Source of the DNA: an uncultured bacterium
GTDB lineage: Bacteria > Actinomycetota > Coriobacteriia > Coriobacteriales > Coriobacteriaceae
Direction of reading: 5' to 3'
Length of the DNA: 5,851 bases
NCBI GenBank assembly: GCA_905215835.1
Contig: CAJMRR010000129.1
Location: 1-5,851 of the forward strand
Shown here piece by piece: positions 1 to 4,820 of this stretch; positions within the stretch are counted from its first letter, which is position 1; every line of letters begins with the position of its first letter. The notes under the pieces are model-generated. The model was not told the DNA's origin. It did no database searches and worked only from the letters and a program-made list of their open reading frames with translations. The position numbers were made by a program, and so were the translations under genes.

Positions 1-294
1 CTCGTCACCGACCCCACCATGATCATGGCCGACGAGCCCACCGGCGCCCTCGATTCCAAGAGCGCCCGCCTGCTGCTCGAGAGCCTGGAGTCCCTCAATC
101 GCCGCCTGCGCGCCACCGTGCTCATGGTCACGCACGACAGCTTTGCCGCCAGCTACACGAGCCGTGTGCTGTTTATTCGCGACGGCAAGATCTTCACCGA
201 GCTGCGCCGCGGCGACATCGACCGCCGAGAGTTCTTCGACCGCATTATGGAGGTCGTTGCCATGATGGGCGGTGAGGGCTCCGATGCTCTGTAA
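1..294 (+). CDS. BceA-type ABC transporter ATP-binding protein (3' part, cut by window start)
   Basis: This is the C-terminal 97 residues of an ABC ATPase. The reading frame is open from the first base, so the true start lies before the window. Visible parts, in order, are the Walker B and catalytic glutamate region with the D-loop (MIMADEPTGALDSK, residues 8-21 of the visible part) and the switch histidine (VTHD, about residues 43-46). A tail typical of the BceA/peptide-resistance group follows (FIRDGKIF, then RREFFDRIMEV). Walker A, the Q-loop and the LSGGQ signature lie outside the window. Its stop overlaps the start of the permease gene, so the two are almost certainly one operon and one complex. 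In this family the ATPase powers a membrane permease that senses or removes peptide antibiotics acting on lipid II-cycle intermediates. The family call is strong, but the substrate cannot be told from the sequence. Confidence 0.93.
   Translation, partial: LVTDPTMIMADEPTGALDSKSARLLLESLESLNRRLRATVLMVTHDSFAASYTSRVLFIRDGKIFTELRRGDIDRREFFDRIMEVVAMMGGEGSDAL
271..278 (+). promoter_or_regulatory. Ribosome binding site deciding the permease start
   Basis: A purine-rich GGTGAGGG lies five bases before the ATG at 284. An alternative in-frame GTG at 272 falls inside this motif and has no comparable motif of its own upstream. The ATG is therefore the better start. The site lies within the ATPase coding sequence, which fits translational coupling. 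Confidence 0.6.
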
Positions 295-2521
295 ACTCGC
301 TTGGGGCAACGTCCGCCGCGCCGGCCGCGACTACCTCGTCTACCTTTTGACGCTCACCCTGGGCGTCACGGTCTTCTATGCCTTTAACACCATCTCGATG
401 CAGGTCGACATCGCCGGCATCGATGAAAAGGGCTTGGCGCAGGTTATGGGCAGCATGCTCGGCAACCTGACGTACTTTTTGGCCGGTGTCATGGCCTTTT
501 TAATGGTGTATGCCAATAACTTCATCATGAAACGCCGCAAGAAGGAGTTTGGCCTGTACCAGGTGCTCGGCATGGGGCGCGGGCGCGTCGCCACGATCAT
601 GGCGCTCGAGACCGTGATAGTATCGGTCGTGGCCTTTGTCGCCGGCATTGTGCTGGGTGTGGGACTCTCCCAGCTCATGACGTTCTTTACGGCCTCGCTC
701 TTTAAGACGCAGATCGCCAATTTCCACTTCTTTTTCTCGGTGCATGCGTTCAATCTGACCCTTGCCTGCATGCTCGTAATGTTTGTGCTCACGCTACTGC
801 TGAACCTTCGCGCCGTGCGTCGTACCAAACTCATCGAGCTTATGGGTGCCGAGCGTCGCAACGAGAGCATCAAGACACGCAACCCCTGGATTGCGATTGC
901 CATCTTTGTCGTGGGCGTGGCGCTTGTGGGCGTGGCCTATTACCGTCTGTTACGTGATGGGTTCCCGCTAACCGCGACGGACAGCAAGCTGCAAGAGGCC
1001 ATGAACCAGTTTGGTATTACGACCGCTATGGTTACCGTGGGCACCTTTGCCCTGTTCTGGGGGCTCTCGGGCATGCTCATCAAGCTGCTGCAGAGCCTGC
1101 GCAGCGTGTATTGGCGTGGCCTCAATATGTTTACCGTGCGTCAGCTTTCGGCCAAGGTCAACACGGTGTGCTTTTCGATGGGCGTCATCGCGATGCTTCT
1201 GTTTTTGGCCATCACCTCGGTGACGTGCGGTATGTCGATCGCCAACGTGATGAACGAAAACCTGGAGCGCTATAATCCGGCCGACATGTCGCAGACGTAT
1301 ATCTATTACACGCCCGATACGCTCGACTTCTACAAAGAGTACATCAATCCGTCTGAAGCCGATCGCATGGTGCTGGCCGATAGTACGGTCGATTTGTACT
1401 CCGCATGGCACGGCGATCGTGTCGACCCCGATAACGTTGCAGACGGTATTAAAGGCAAGTCGGCGGACAACAACGACGAGACCGGCAAGAAGGTCAATAT
1501 CGCCGATGTTGCCGGTGAGCATGTGCAGATCGATTCGTATCTGAGTTACCCGCTTGGCGGCTCGGATCCTTCGGTGACCCCAAGTGAGATGTGCAAGACC
1601 ATGGGCGAAAAGCTTCCCAAGGCGTTCGGGGGTAGCAATGCCGACATGACAGGCCTGTCTGTGACGCCGGCAAGTCAGTACAACAAACTGCGCCAGATGA
1701 TGGGCAAGGAGCCGGTGCACATCGGTCACGACCAGTATCTGCTCACGTGTGATATGGGCGGCGAGCTGGTCGACCTGTACACCAAGTATATGGCTGGCGG
1801 CCATACCCTTACCTTGGGCGGGCATACGCTCAAGCCCGCAACCGATAAGTCGGACGAAGATACGGCGGCCATCGCCAACTCGGCGATGGGCAGTAATGGG
1901 GGTACCGTCGTCGTTGCCGACGAGCTGTTGTCCCAACTTAATCTGCAGCCGTATTCCAGTAGTCTGCTCGTTAACTACAAACAGGGGATGGATACGACCG
2001 AGGCAGACGAGAGTATTAAATACACTGTGCTCGACAATCTGCTCGTTGACGGCAAGGAGCCGGGGTCGTGGGGAACCTTCATCACACGCTCCGAGATGTA
2101 CGCGCAAGCAGCGCAAATGAACGGTCTTATTAGCTACCTAGCCATCTACATCGGCTTTGTATTGGTCGTTGCATGCGCGGCGATTCTGTCGATTCAGCAA
2201 CTCTCCAACGTGGCCGACGGCAGCCGCAGCTATCGTGTGCTGGCGCAGATTGGCTGTGACGACCGCCAGATTCGCCATTCGGTGATGGCACAGCAAGCGG
2301 TATTCTTCCTGTTCCCGCTGGCAGTGGGCCTGGCGCACTCCTTTGTGGCACTCAAGGTGATCATCGAGCTGGTGAGCATTTTCGGAAATATGAGCATCGG
2401 CGGCACCGTGGGCCTCACCTGTGCGATTTTCCTGGCAGCATACGGTGGCTACTTCCTGGTGACCTACCTCATGAGCACCGGCATGGTGCGAGCCGCCATC
2501 GCTACCCGCTACAGCGAGTAA
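284..2521 (+). CDS. BceB-type ABC transporter permease (FtsX-like family)
   Basis: A complete integral membrane protein of 745 residues from ATG 284 (749 if GTG 272 is used), about 100 residues longer than Bacillus BceB. The N-terminus (KLAWGNVRRAGRDYLVYLLT) is typical of the family. Hydrophobic segments lie at about 17-40, 58-80, 104-130, 155-176, 201-220, 247-268, 296-320, 614-637, 671-695 and 707-730. That is ten helices, with a soluble domain of about 290 residues between helices 7 and 8, the topology known for BceB. FtsX-type permease regions flank the large domain; the cytoplasmic KRRKKEFGLYQVLGMGRGRV, just after helix 2, is a family hallmark for contact with the ATPase. In this family the extracellular domain recognises peptide antibiotics or their lipid II-cycle targets and signals to a BceS-like kinase. 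The gene overlaps the ATPase gene by 11 bases. No response regulator or kinase gene is visible downstream, so it would lie upstream or elsewhere. The ligand is unknown. Confidence 0.93.
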   Translation: MLCKLAWGNVRRAGRDYLVYLLTLTLGVTVFYAFNTISMQVDIAGIDEKGLAQVMGSMLGNLTYFLAGVMAFLMVYANNFIMKRRKKEFGLYQVLGMGRGRVATIMALETVIVSVVAFVAGIVLGVGLSQLMTFFTASLFKTQIANFHFFFSVHAFNLTLACMLVMFVLTLLLNLRAVRRTKLIELMGAERRNESIKTRNPWIAIAIFVVGVALVGVAYYRLLRDGFPLTATDSKLQEAMNQFGITTAMVTVGTFALFWGLSGMLIKLLQSLRSVYWRGLNMFTVRQLSAKVNTVCFSMGVIAMLLFLAITSVTCGMSIANVMNENLERYNPADMSQTYIYYTPDTLDFYKEYINPSEADRMVLADSTVDLYSAWHGDRVDPDNVADGIKGKSADNNDETGKKVNIADVAGEHVQIDSYLSYPLGGSDPSVTPSEMCKTMGEKLPKAFGGSNADMTGLSVTPASQYNKLRQMMGKEPVHIGHDQYLLTCDMGGELVDLYTKYMAGGHTLTLGGHTLKPATDKSDEDTAAIANSAMGSNGGTVVVADELLSQLNLQPYSSSLLVNYKQGMDTTEADESIKYTVLDNLLVDGKEPGSWGTFITRSEMYAQAAQMNGLISYLAIYIGFVLVVACAAILSIQQLSNVADGSRSYRVLAQIGCDDRQIRHSVMAQQAVFFLFPLAVGLAHSFVALKVIIELVSIFGNMSIGGTVGLTCAIFLAAYGGYFLVTYLMSTGMVRAAIATRYSE

Positions 2522-2559
2522 CAAGCGGGCAAAACCGTCGCAAAATTAGAGGCGTATGA

Positions 2560-2599
2560 CCGCCGCGAAGGGACCAGGGGCCCTTTCGCGGCGGTTTTT
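2560..2599 (+). terminator. Intrinsic terminator of the BceAB-type operon
   Basis: A 13-bp stem (2560-2572 with 2582-2594, one G-U pair) encloses a 9-base loop and is followed directly by five T residues. It begins 39 bases after the permease stop codon, so the transporter transcript should end here and not run into the repeat-rich region beyond. Confidence 0.88.
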
Positions 2600-2622
2600 G
2601 CCAATCTGGTGCGTCTCAGATA

Positions 2623-2743
2623 CAAGTGAGTAGACTTTTTTGAACCTGCCGAGCACATCGCGACAAATGATCTATAAAACTGCAGGTCAGAGCTGTGGCG
2701 TTTTAGGGCGTGCTCGGCCTTCTGCAAAAAGCCTACTCACTTG
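2623..2743. repeat. 121-bp two-tier imperfect inverted repeat
   Basis: Outer arms 2623-2640 and 2726-2743 pair over 18 positions with one mismatch (2634 against 2732). After a symmetric seven-base unpaired stretch on each side, a second perfect 9-bp arm (GCCGAGCAC at 2648-2656 with 2710-2718) pairs in exactly the same register. The central 53 bases are only weakly self-complementary. The left arm reads AAGTGAGTAGACTTTTT and the right arm reads as its reverse complement. There is no coding signal. It could be a miniature mobile or REP-like element, or a folded RNA. It lies beyond the operon terminator and is probably not part of that transcript. Confidence 0.72.
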
Positions 2744-2797
2744 GTTTTTCTGCTAGAAGACCGCCACGAGGGAAGGCAACTCCCTTACGTCGGTTTG

Positions 2798-2853
2798 GAC
2801 GTTTGCTCAGATAAAACCTGCCAAAATAAACCGGGTCCTTTTCGGCAGGTGGT
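2798..2853 (+). repeat. Dispersed hairpin repeat, copy 1
   Basis: The first 35 bases (2798-2832) match the reverse complement of 4357-4391 at 33 of 35 positions, and weaker similarity continues through the second half. Within the copy, ACCTGCC (2816-2822) pairs with GGCAGGT (2844-2850); after one mismatch, three A-T pairs extend the stem. Two copies in opposite orientation about 1.5 kb apart, each able to fold, mark a small repeat family of the REP type. No open reading frame here looks real. Confidence 0.75.
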
Positions 2854-2874
2854 TTCAACTGAACGGCGGGCGGT

Positions 2875-2950
2875 GCGGCTTGTAGTCATTGGGGACGTTC
2901 TTAAACGACTAGTCAAACAAGAACGTCCCCAATGACTACCCCTGAGCCGC
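2875..2950. repeat. Long hairpin with a perfect 21-bp stem
   Basis: Positions 2882-2902 and 2919-2939 are perfectly complementary over 21 bp, including the block ATTGGGGACGTTCTT. The 16-base loop itself contains the palindrome GACTAGTC. An outer 6-bp pair, GCGGCT (2875-2880) with AGCCGC (2945-2950), extends the structure around a small asymmetric bulge. There is no T-tract on either strand, so it is not a normal intrinsic terminator. The form resembles REP/RAYT-type palindromes, although no transposase gene is present. Its right edge abuts and slightly overlaps the permease-end remnant. Confidence 0.8.
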
Positions 2951-2975
2951 CATAGCCACCCGCTACAGTGAGTAA
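2944..2975 (+). pseudogene. Remnant of the 3' end of a second BceB-type permease gene
   Basis: These 32 bases match the last 32 bases of the permease gene (2490-2521) at 29 positions. Read in the matching frame they encode AAIATRYSE followed by TAA, identical to the intact protein's C-terminus. The three differences (ATC/ATA, GCT/GCC, AGC/AGT) are all synonymous third-position changes. Homology stops sharply at the left where the 21-bp hairpin begins, and at the right after the stop codon. The likely reading is that a diverged paralogue once stood here and all but its tail was deleted or replaced. A partial duplication of the existing gene is the alternative. The stretch is too short to encode anything functional. 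Confidence 0.65.
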
Positions 2976-3019
2976 CTCACCCAGTTTGGAATTATCGTAG
3001 GTTGAGCGTAAGTCAGCGA

Positions 3020-3117
3020 AAACGCCCCTAAGCGAGCAAGGTGACGTGAAAGAGGAGGGAAGCGTACTTTGGTACGCAACCGACGATTGAACGTCAGATT
3101 GCCGCTTAGGGGCGTTT
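3020..3117. other. 98-nt multi-tier structured element (candidate RNA or structured repeat)
   Basis: A perfect 15-bp basal stem (3020-3034 with 3103-3117) is continued after a one-base bulge by GCAA/TTGC (3036-3039 with 3099-3102). After a 2x2 mismatch comes TGACGT/ACGTCA (3042-3047 with 3091-3096). A large internal loop follows, with GA-rich 3048-3061 opposite 3078-3090. It is closed by an apical 6-bp hairpin, GCGTAC-TTTG-GTACGC (3062-3077). The internal loop is not self-complementary, which favours a specific fold over a simple palindrome. It lies downstream of the DAHP synthase gene and could be at the end of that transcript. Neither strand has a proper T-tract after the stem, so a terminator role is only possible. 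I do not recognise a named RNA family. Confidence 0.6.
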
Positions 3118-3205
3118 GCAGCGTCGAGCGGTCCGCCGTTCGTTAGAACGGCGGAACCAAAGGCGCAGCGTCGAGCCGTTACGGCGTTTGGTAAAACGCC
3201 GTAAC
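3118..3205. repeat. Twin modular repeat: 12-bp direct repeat plus hairpin, twice
   Basis: The 12-mer GCAGCGTCGAGC occurs at 3118-3129 and 3165-3176, and a tight hairpin follows each copy within a few bases. The first hairpin is a perfect 10-bp stem (3132-3141 with 3146-3155) with loop GTTA. The second is a perfect 12-bp stem (3178-3189 with 3194-3205) with loop GGTA. The stems differ in sequence, so they are not simple duplicates. The second hairpin ends one base past the DAHP synthase stop codon, so both would lie in that gene's 3' untranslated RNA and could protect it from decay. They lack a U-tract and are poor terminator candidates. Confidence 0.7.
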
Positions 3206-3206
3206 T

Positions 3207-4238
3207 CTAAATCCGCTCCGCGATCTCGTGGATGAGGTAGTCGGTCTTTTCCCAGCCCAGGCACGGATCGGTGATCGACTTGCCAAAGACGCCGCCGTCG
3301 ACCGGCTGGTTGCCGTCCTCCAGGTAGGACTCGATCATAAAGCCCTTGACCAGCTTGGAGATGGACTCGTTGCGGCGGCAGCTGTCGAGCACCTCCTTGC
3401 AAATGCGATACTGCTCAAGCGGGCGCTTACCCGAGTTGTCGTGGTTGCAGTCGATGACCGCTGCCGGATTGGCATAGCCGGCGTGCTCGGTGTAGCGTTC
3501 GGCCAGGCGCTCCAGGTGCTCGTAGTGGTAGTTGGGGTAGGTGCGACCGTCGAGACCGATGTAGCCACGCATAACGGCGTGTGCGAGCGGGTTGCCGTCG
3601 CACTCGACCTCCCAGTTGCGGAAGATGAAGCTCTGGTGCGCCTGGGCGGCGTAAATGGAGTTGAGCATAACGGTGGTAGAGCCGGCAGTGGGATTCTTCA
3701 TGCCGACGGGTACCGAAATGCCGCTCGACACCAGGCGATGCTCCTGGTTCTCGACCGAGCGTGCGCCCACGGCAACATAGCTCAGCAGGTCGACGAGGTA
3801 TTGGTAGTTGGACGGGTAGAGCATCTCATCGGCGGTAAAGAAGCCCGTTTCCTCAATAACGCGCAGGTGCATGTGGCGGATGGCCTTGACGCCCTCGAGC
3901 AGGTCGTCGGGAGCCTCGGGGTTGGGGTTGTGCAGCAGGCCCTTGTAGCCGGTGCCCTTGGTGCGCGGCTTGTTGGTGTAGACGCGCGGAATGATGATGA
4001 GCTTGTCCTTGACCTCTTCGGCGGTCTTGGCCAGTCGGTTCATATACTCGAGCACCGAATCCTCGCGGTCGGCAGAGCACGGGCCGATGATGAGCACCTT
4101 ACGTGCGTCCTCGCCGGTAAAGACTTTGGCGACCTCGGCGTCAAATGCCTGCTTTTTGGCGGTAAGCTCGGCAGAAAGTGGCATTTCCTCGCGGATCTCC
4201 ATGGGGATCGGCAGCCTGCGTTTGAATTCCATGGCCAT
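3207..4238 (-). CDS. aroG: 3-deoxy-7-phosphoheptulonate (DAHP) synthase, class I AroG/AroF/AroH type
   Basis: A complete 343-residue enzyme that condenses phosphoenolpyruvate with erythrose 4-phosphate, the first committed step of the shikimate pathway to aromatic amino acids; it acts in the cytoplasm. The family signatures are present in order: IIGPCSAD (51-57), PRVYTNKPRTKG (84-95), GARSVENQEHR (158-168), PVGMKNPTAG (177-186), DCNHDNSGK (263-271), MIESYLEDGNQ (301-311) and SITDPCLGWE (321-330). The four metal ligands known from Escherichia coli AroG correspond to Cys54, His266, Glu303 and Asp324, all intact. The length is close to the E. coli enzymes (about 350 residues). The sequence alone does not tell me whether Phe, Tyr or Trp inhibits it, so the AroG symbol denotes the family. 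The first of two near ATG codons is chosen because GAGGAG lies six bases upstream. No other aromatic-pathway gene is adjacent. Confidence 0.96.
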   Translation of the reverse strand: MAMEFKRRLPIPMEIREEMPLSAELTAKKQAFDAEVAKVFTGEDARKVLIIGPCSADREDSVLEYMNRLAKTAEEVKDKLIIIPRVYTNKPRTKGTGYKGLLHNPNPEAPDDLLEGVKAIRHMHLRVIEETGFFTADEMLYPSNYQYLVDLLSYVAVGARSVENQEHRLVSSGISVPVGMKNPTAGSTTVMLNSIYAAQAHQSFIFRNWEVECDGNPLAHAVMRGYIGLDGRTYPNYHYEHLERLAERYTEHAGYANPAAVIDCNHDNSGKRPLEQYRICKEVLDSCRRNESISKLVKGFMIESYLEDGNQPVDGGVFGKSITDPCLGWEKTDYLIHEIAERI

Positions 4239-4244
4239 AGGGGT

Positions 4245-4250
4245 CTCCTC
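4245..4250 (-). promoter_or_regulatory. Ribosome binding site of the DAHP synthase gene
   Basis: On the minus strand GAGGAG lies six bases before the ATG at 4238, an ideal spacing. The second in-frame ATG two codons later would have a spacing of 12 bases, so the upstream ATG is preferred. Confidence 0.8.
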
Positions 4251-4292
4251 AATCTATAGAAAGAGCAATAAGCGTATTGTCGAATGCTCGGC

Positions 4293-4321
4293 ATTATCCG
4301 CTGTCGCACGCTAAAGTGCAA
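4293..4321 (-). promoter_or_regulatory. Possible promoter of the DAHP synthase gene
   Basis: Read on the minus strand, TTGCAC (4316-4321) is separated by 17 bases from GATAAT (4293-4298). The -10 matches the consensus at five of six positions and the -35 at three. This would give an untranslated leader of about 50 bases. The AT-rich stretch at 4500-4570 is an alternative location, in which case the leader would carry the hairpin repeat at 4336-4391. Weak evidence. Confidence 0.3.
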
Positions 4322-4335
4322 GCCCTTGTCACCCC

Positions 4336-4391
4336 GAAACCTACCAAAAAGGGACAGGTTTATTTTGGCAGGTTTTATCTGGGTAAACGTC
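4336..4391 (-). repeat. Dispersed hairpin repeat, copy 2 (inverted relative to copy 1)
   Basis: The reverse complement of 4357-4391 matches 2798-2832 at 33 of 35 bases, including the run CAGATAAAACCTGCC. The second half, with GTCCC and TTTTTGG, is similar to copy 1 but shorter by a few bases. The copy can fold: AACCTACC (4339-4346) against GGCAGGTT (4367-4374), with one mismatch and adjacent A-T pairs. It sits about 100 bases upstream of the DAHP synthase start and downstream of the AT-rich region. It may therefore be in the leader RNA if transcription starts further upstream. Confidence 0.72.
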
Positions 4392-4457
4392 GGCGGATGC
4401 TGGGAGGGGGCTGCGCCGCGCGGGACCCTAAGGCTGTTGTCGGTTCCCCAGGAAATA

Positions 4458-4696
4458 CCCTGTGGGCAAAAAATGCCAAATATGAGTACGGTTGCTAGCT
4501 TAGTAGCATATTGCCTTCGCAAAATAATAGACATAACAGTAAAATATGTTCATTAACGCAAACACATATAAGTCCGCTATAGGGCTGTTTGATCAATTTA
4601 GGGACGCGTGTAAGCCGTGAAAACGGTATTTGGGGCTGTTTTGGCTGTTACTAAAAGGGTAACAGTACTCATATTTGCCATTTTTTGCCCACGGGG
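4458..4696. repeat. 239-bp element with 32-bp terminal inverted repeats (MITE-like)
   Basis: The arms 4458-4489 and 4665-4696 are complementary at 30 of 32 positions and share the core GGGCAAAAAATG followed by CAAATATGAGTAC. The 175 bases between them are AT-rich on the left (4500-4570) and have no convincing coding region. They include a small hairpin, CTGTTAC with GTAACAG (4645-4651 and 4659-4665), and the direct repeat GGGCTGTTT (4582-4590, 4633-4641). I see no clear target-site duplication at the edges and no transposase. Alternatives to a miniature transposon are two inverted copies of a regulatory motif, or two separate dispersed repeats. The element lies between the exporter terminator and the DAHP synthase leader. 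Confidence 0.65.
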
Positions 4697-4751
4697 CCTC
4701 GAAAGGGCTGTCAATCAGGTCCCAGGGGAGGCGGTTTGAGGGTCGCAGAAC

Positions 4752-4789
4752 AAAAAAAACGGGGGCACAGGTTGTCCTGCGCCCCCGTT
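4752..4789 (-). terminator. Intrinsic terminator of the ABC exporter gene
   Basis: Read on the minus strand, a 14-bp GC-rich stem (4776-4789 with 4758-4771, one G-U pair, loop ACAA) is followed by a run of T residues formed by the eight A residues at 4752-4759. It lies about 30 bases past the exporter stop codon. This is a textbook Rho-independent terminator, and it separates the exporter transcript from the DAHP synthase gene. Confidence 0.94.
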
Positions 4790-4820
4790 CTCTGGGCATT
4801 GCTGCTGCTTGCCGCCGAAT

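Noticed and set aside
968..2116. A 382-codon open frame on the minus strand inside the permease gene
   Set aside because: It lies opposite a well supported membrane protein gene; the translation is His/Arg/Gly-rich noise typical of antisense frames in GC-rich DNA.
2741..2935. A 64-codon plus-strand frame
   Set aside because: It consists of hairpin repeat copy 1 and the 21-bp hairpin and shows no protein-like composition.
2560..3205. Regularly spaced repeats considered as a CRISPR array
   Set aside because: The repeats differ from one another and are spaced irregularly; no repeat-spacer pattern or cas gene is present.
3228..4259. A long 343-codon open frame on the plus strand across the DAHP synthase gene
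   Set aside because: It is the antisense shadow of a gene with clear catalytic motifs on the minus strand, and the predicted protein is a low-complexity Val/Ala/Gly-rich string with no domain.
4040..4294. Minus-strand frame starting MPSIRQYAYCSFY just before the DAHP synthase start, considered as a Tyr/Phe-rich leader peptide for attenuation
   Set aside because: It has no ribosome binding site, does not stop before the enzyme start but runs on through the gene in another frame, and its ATG overlaps the proposed -10 box. No alternative terminator fold was seen.
4400..4440. Minus-strand AGGGTCCCGCGCGG considered as a T-box antiterminator motif upstream of the DAHP synthase gene
   Set aside because: It does not match the conserved T-box core (AGGGTGGNACCGCG), and no specifier stem or downstream terminator with T-tract was seen.
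4593..4799. A 68-codon minus-strand frame between the exporter gene and the inverted-repeat element
   Set aside because: It runs through the exporter's intrinsic terminator and one arm of the inverted repeat and has no recognisable domain or ribosome binding site.
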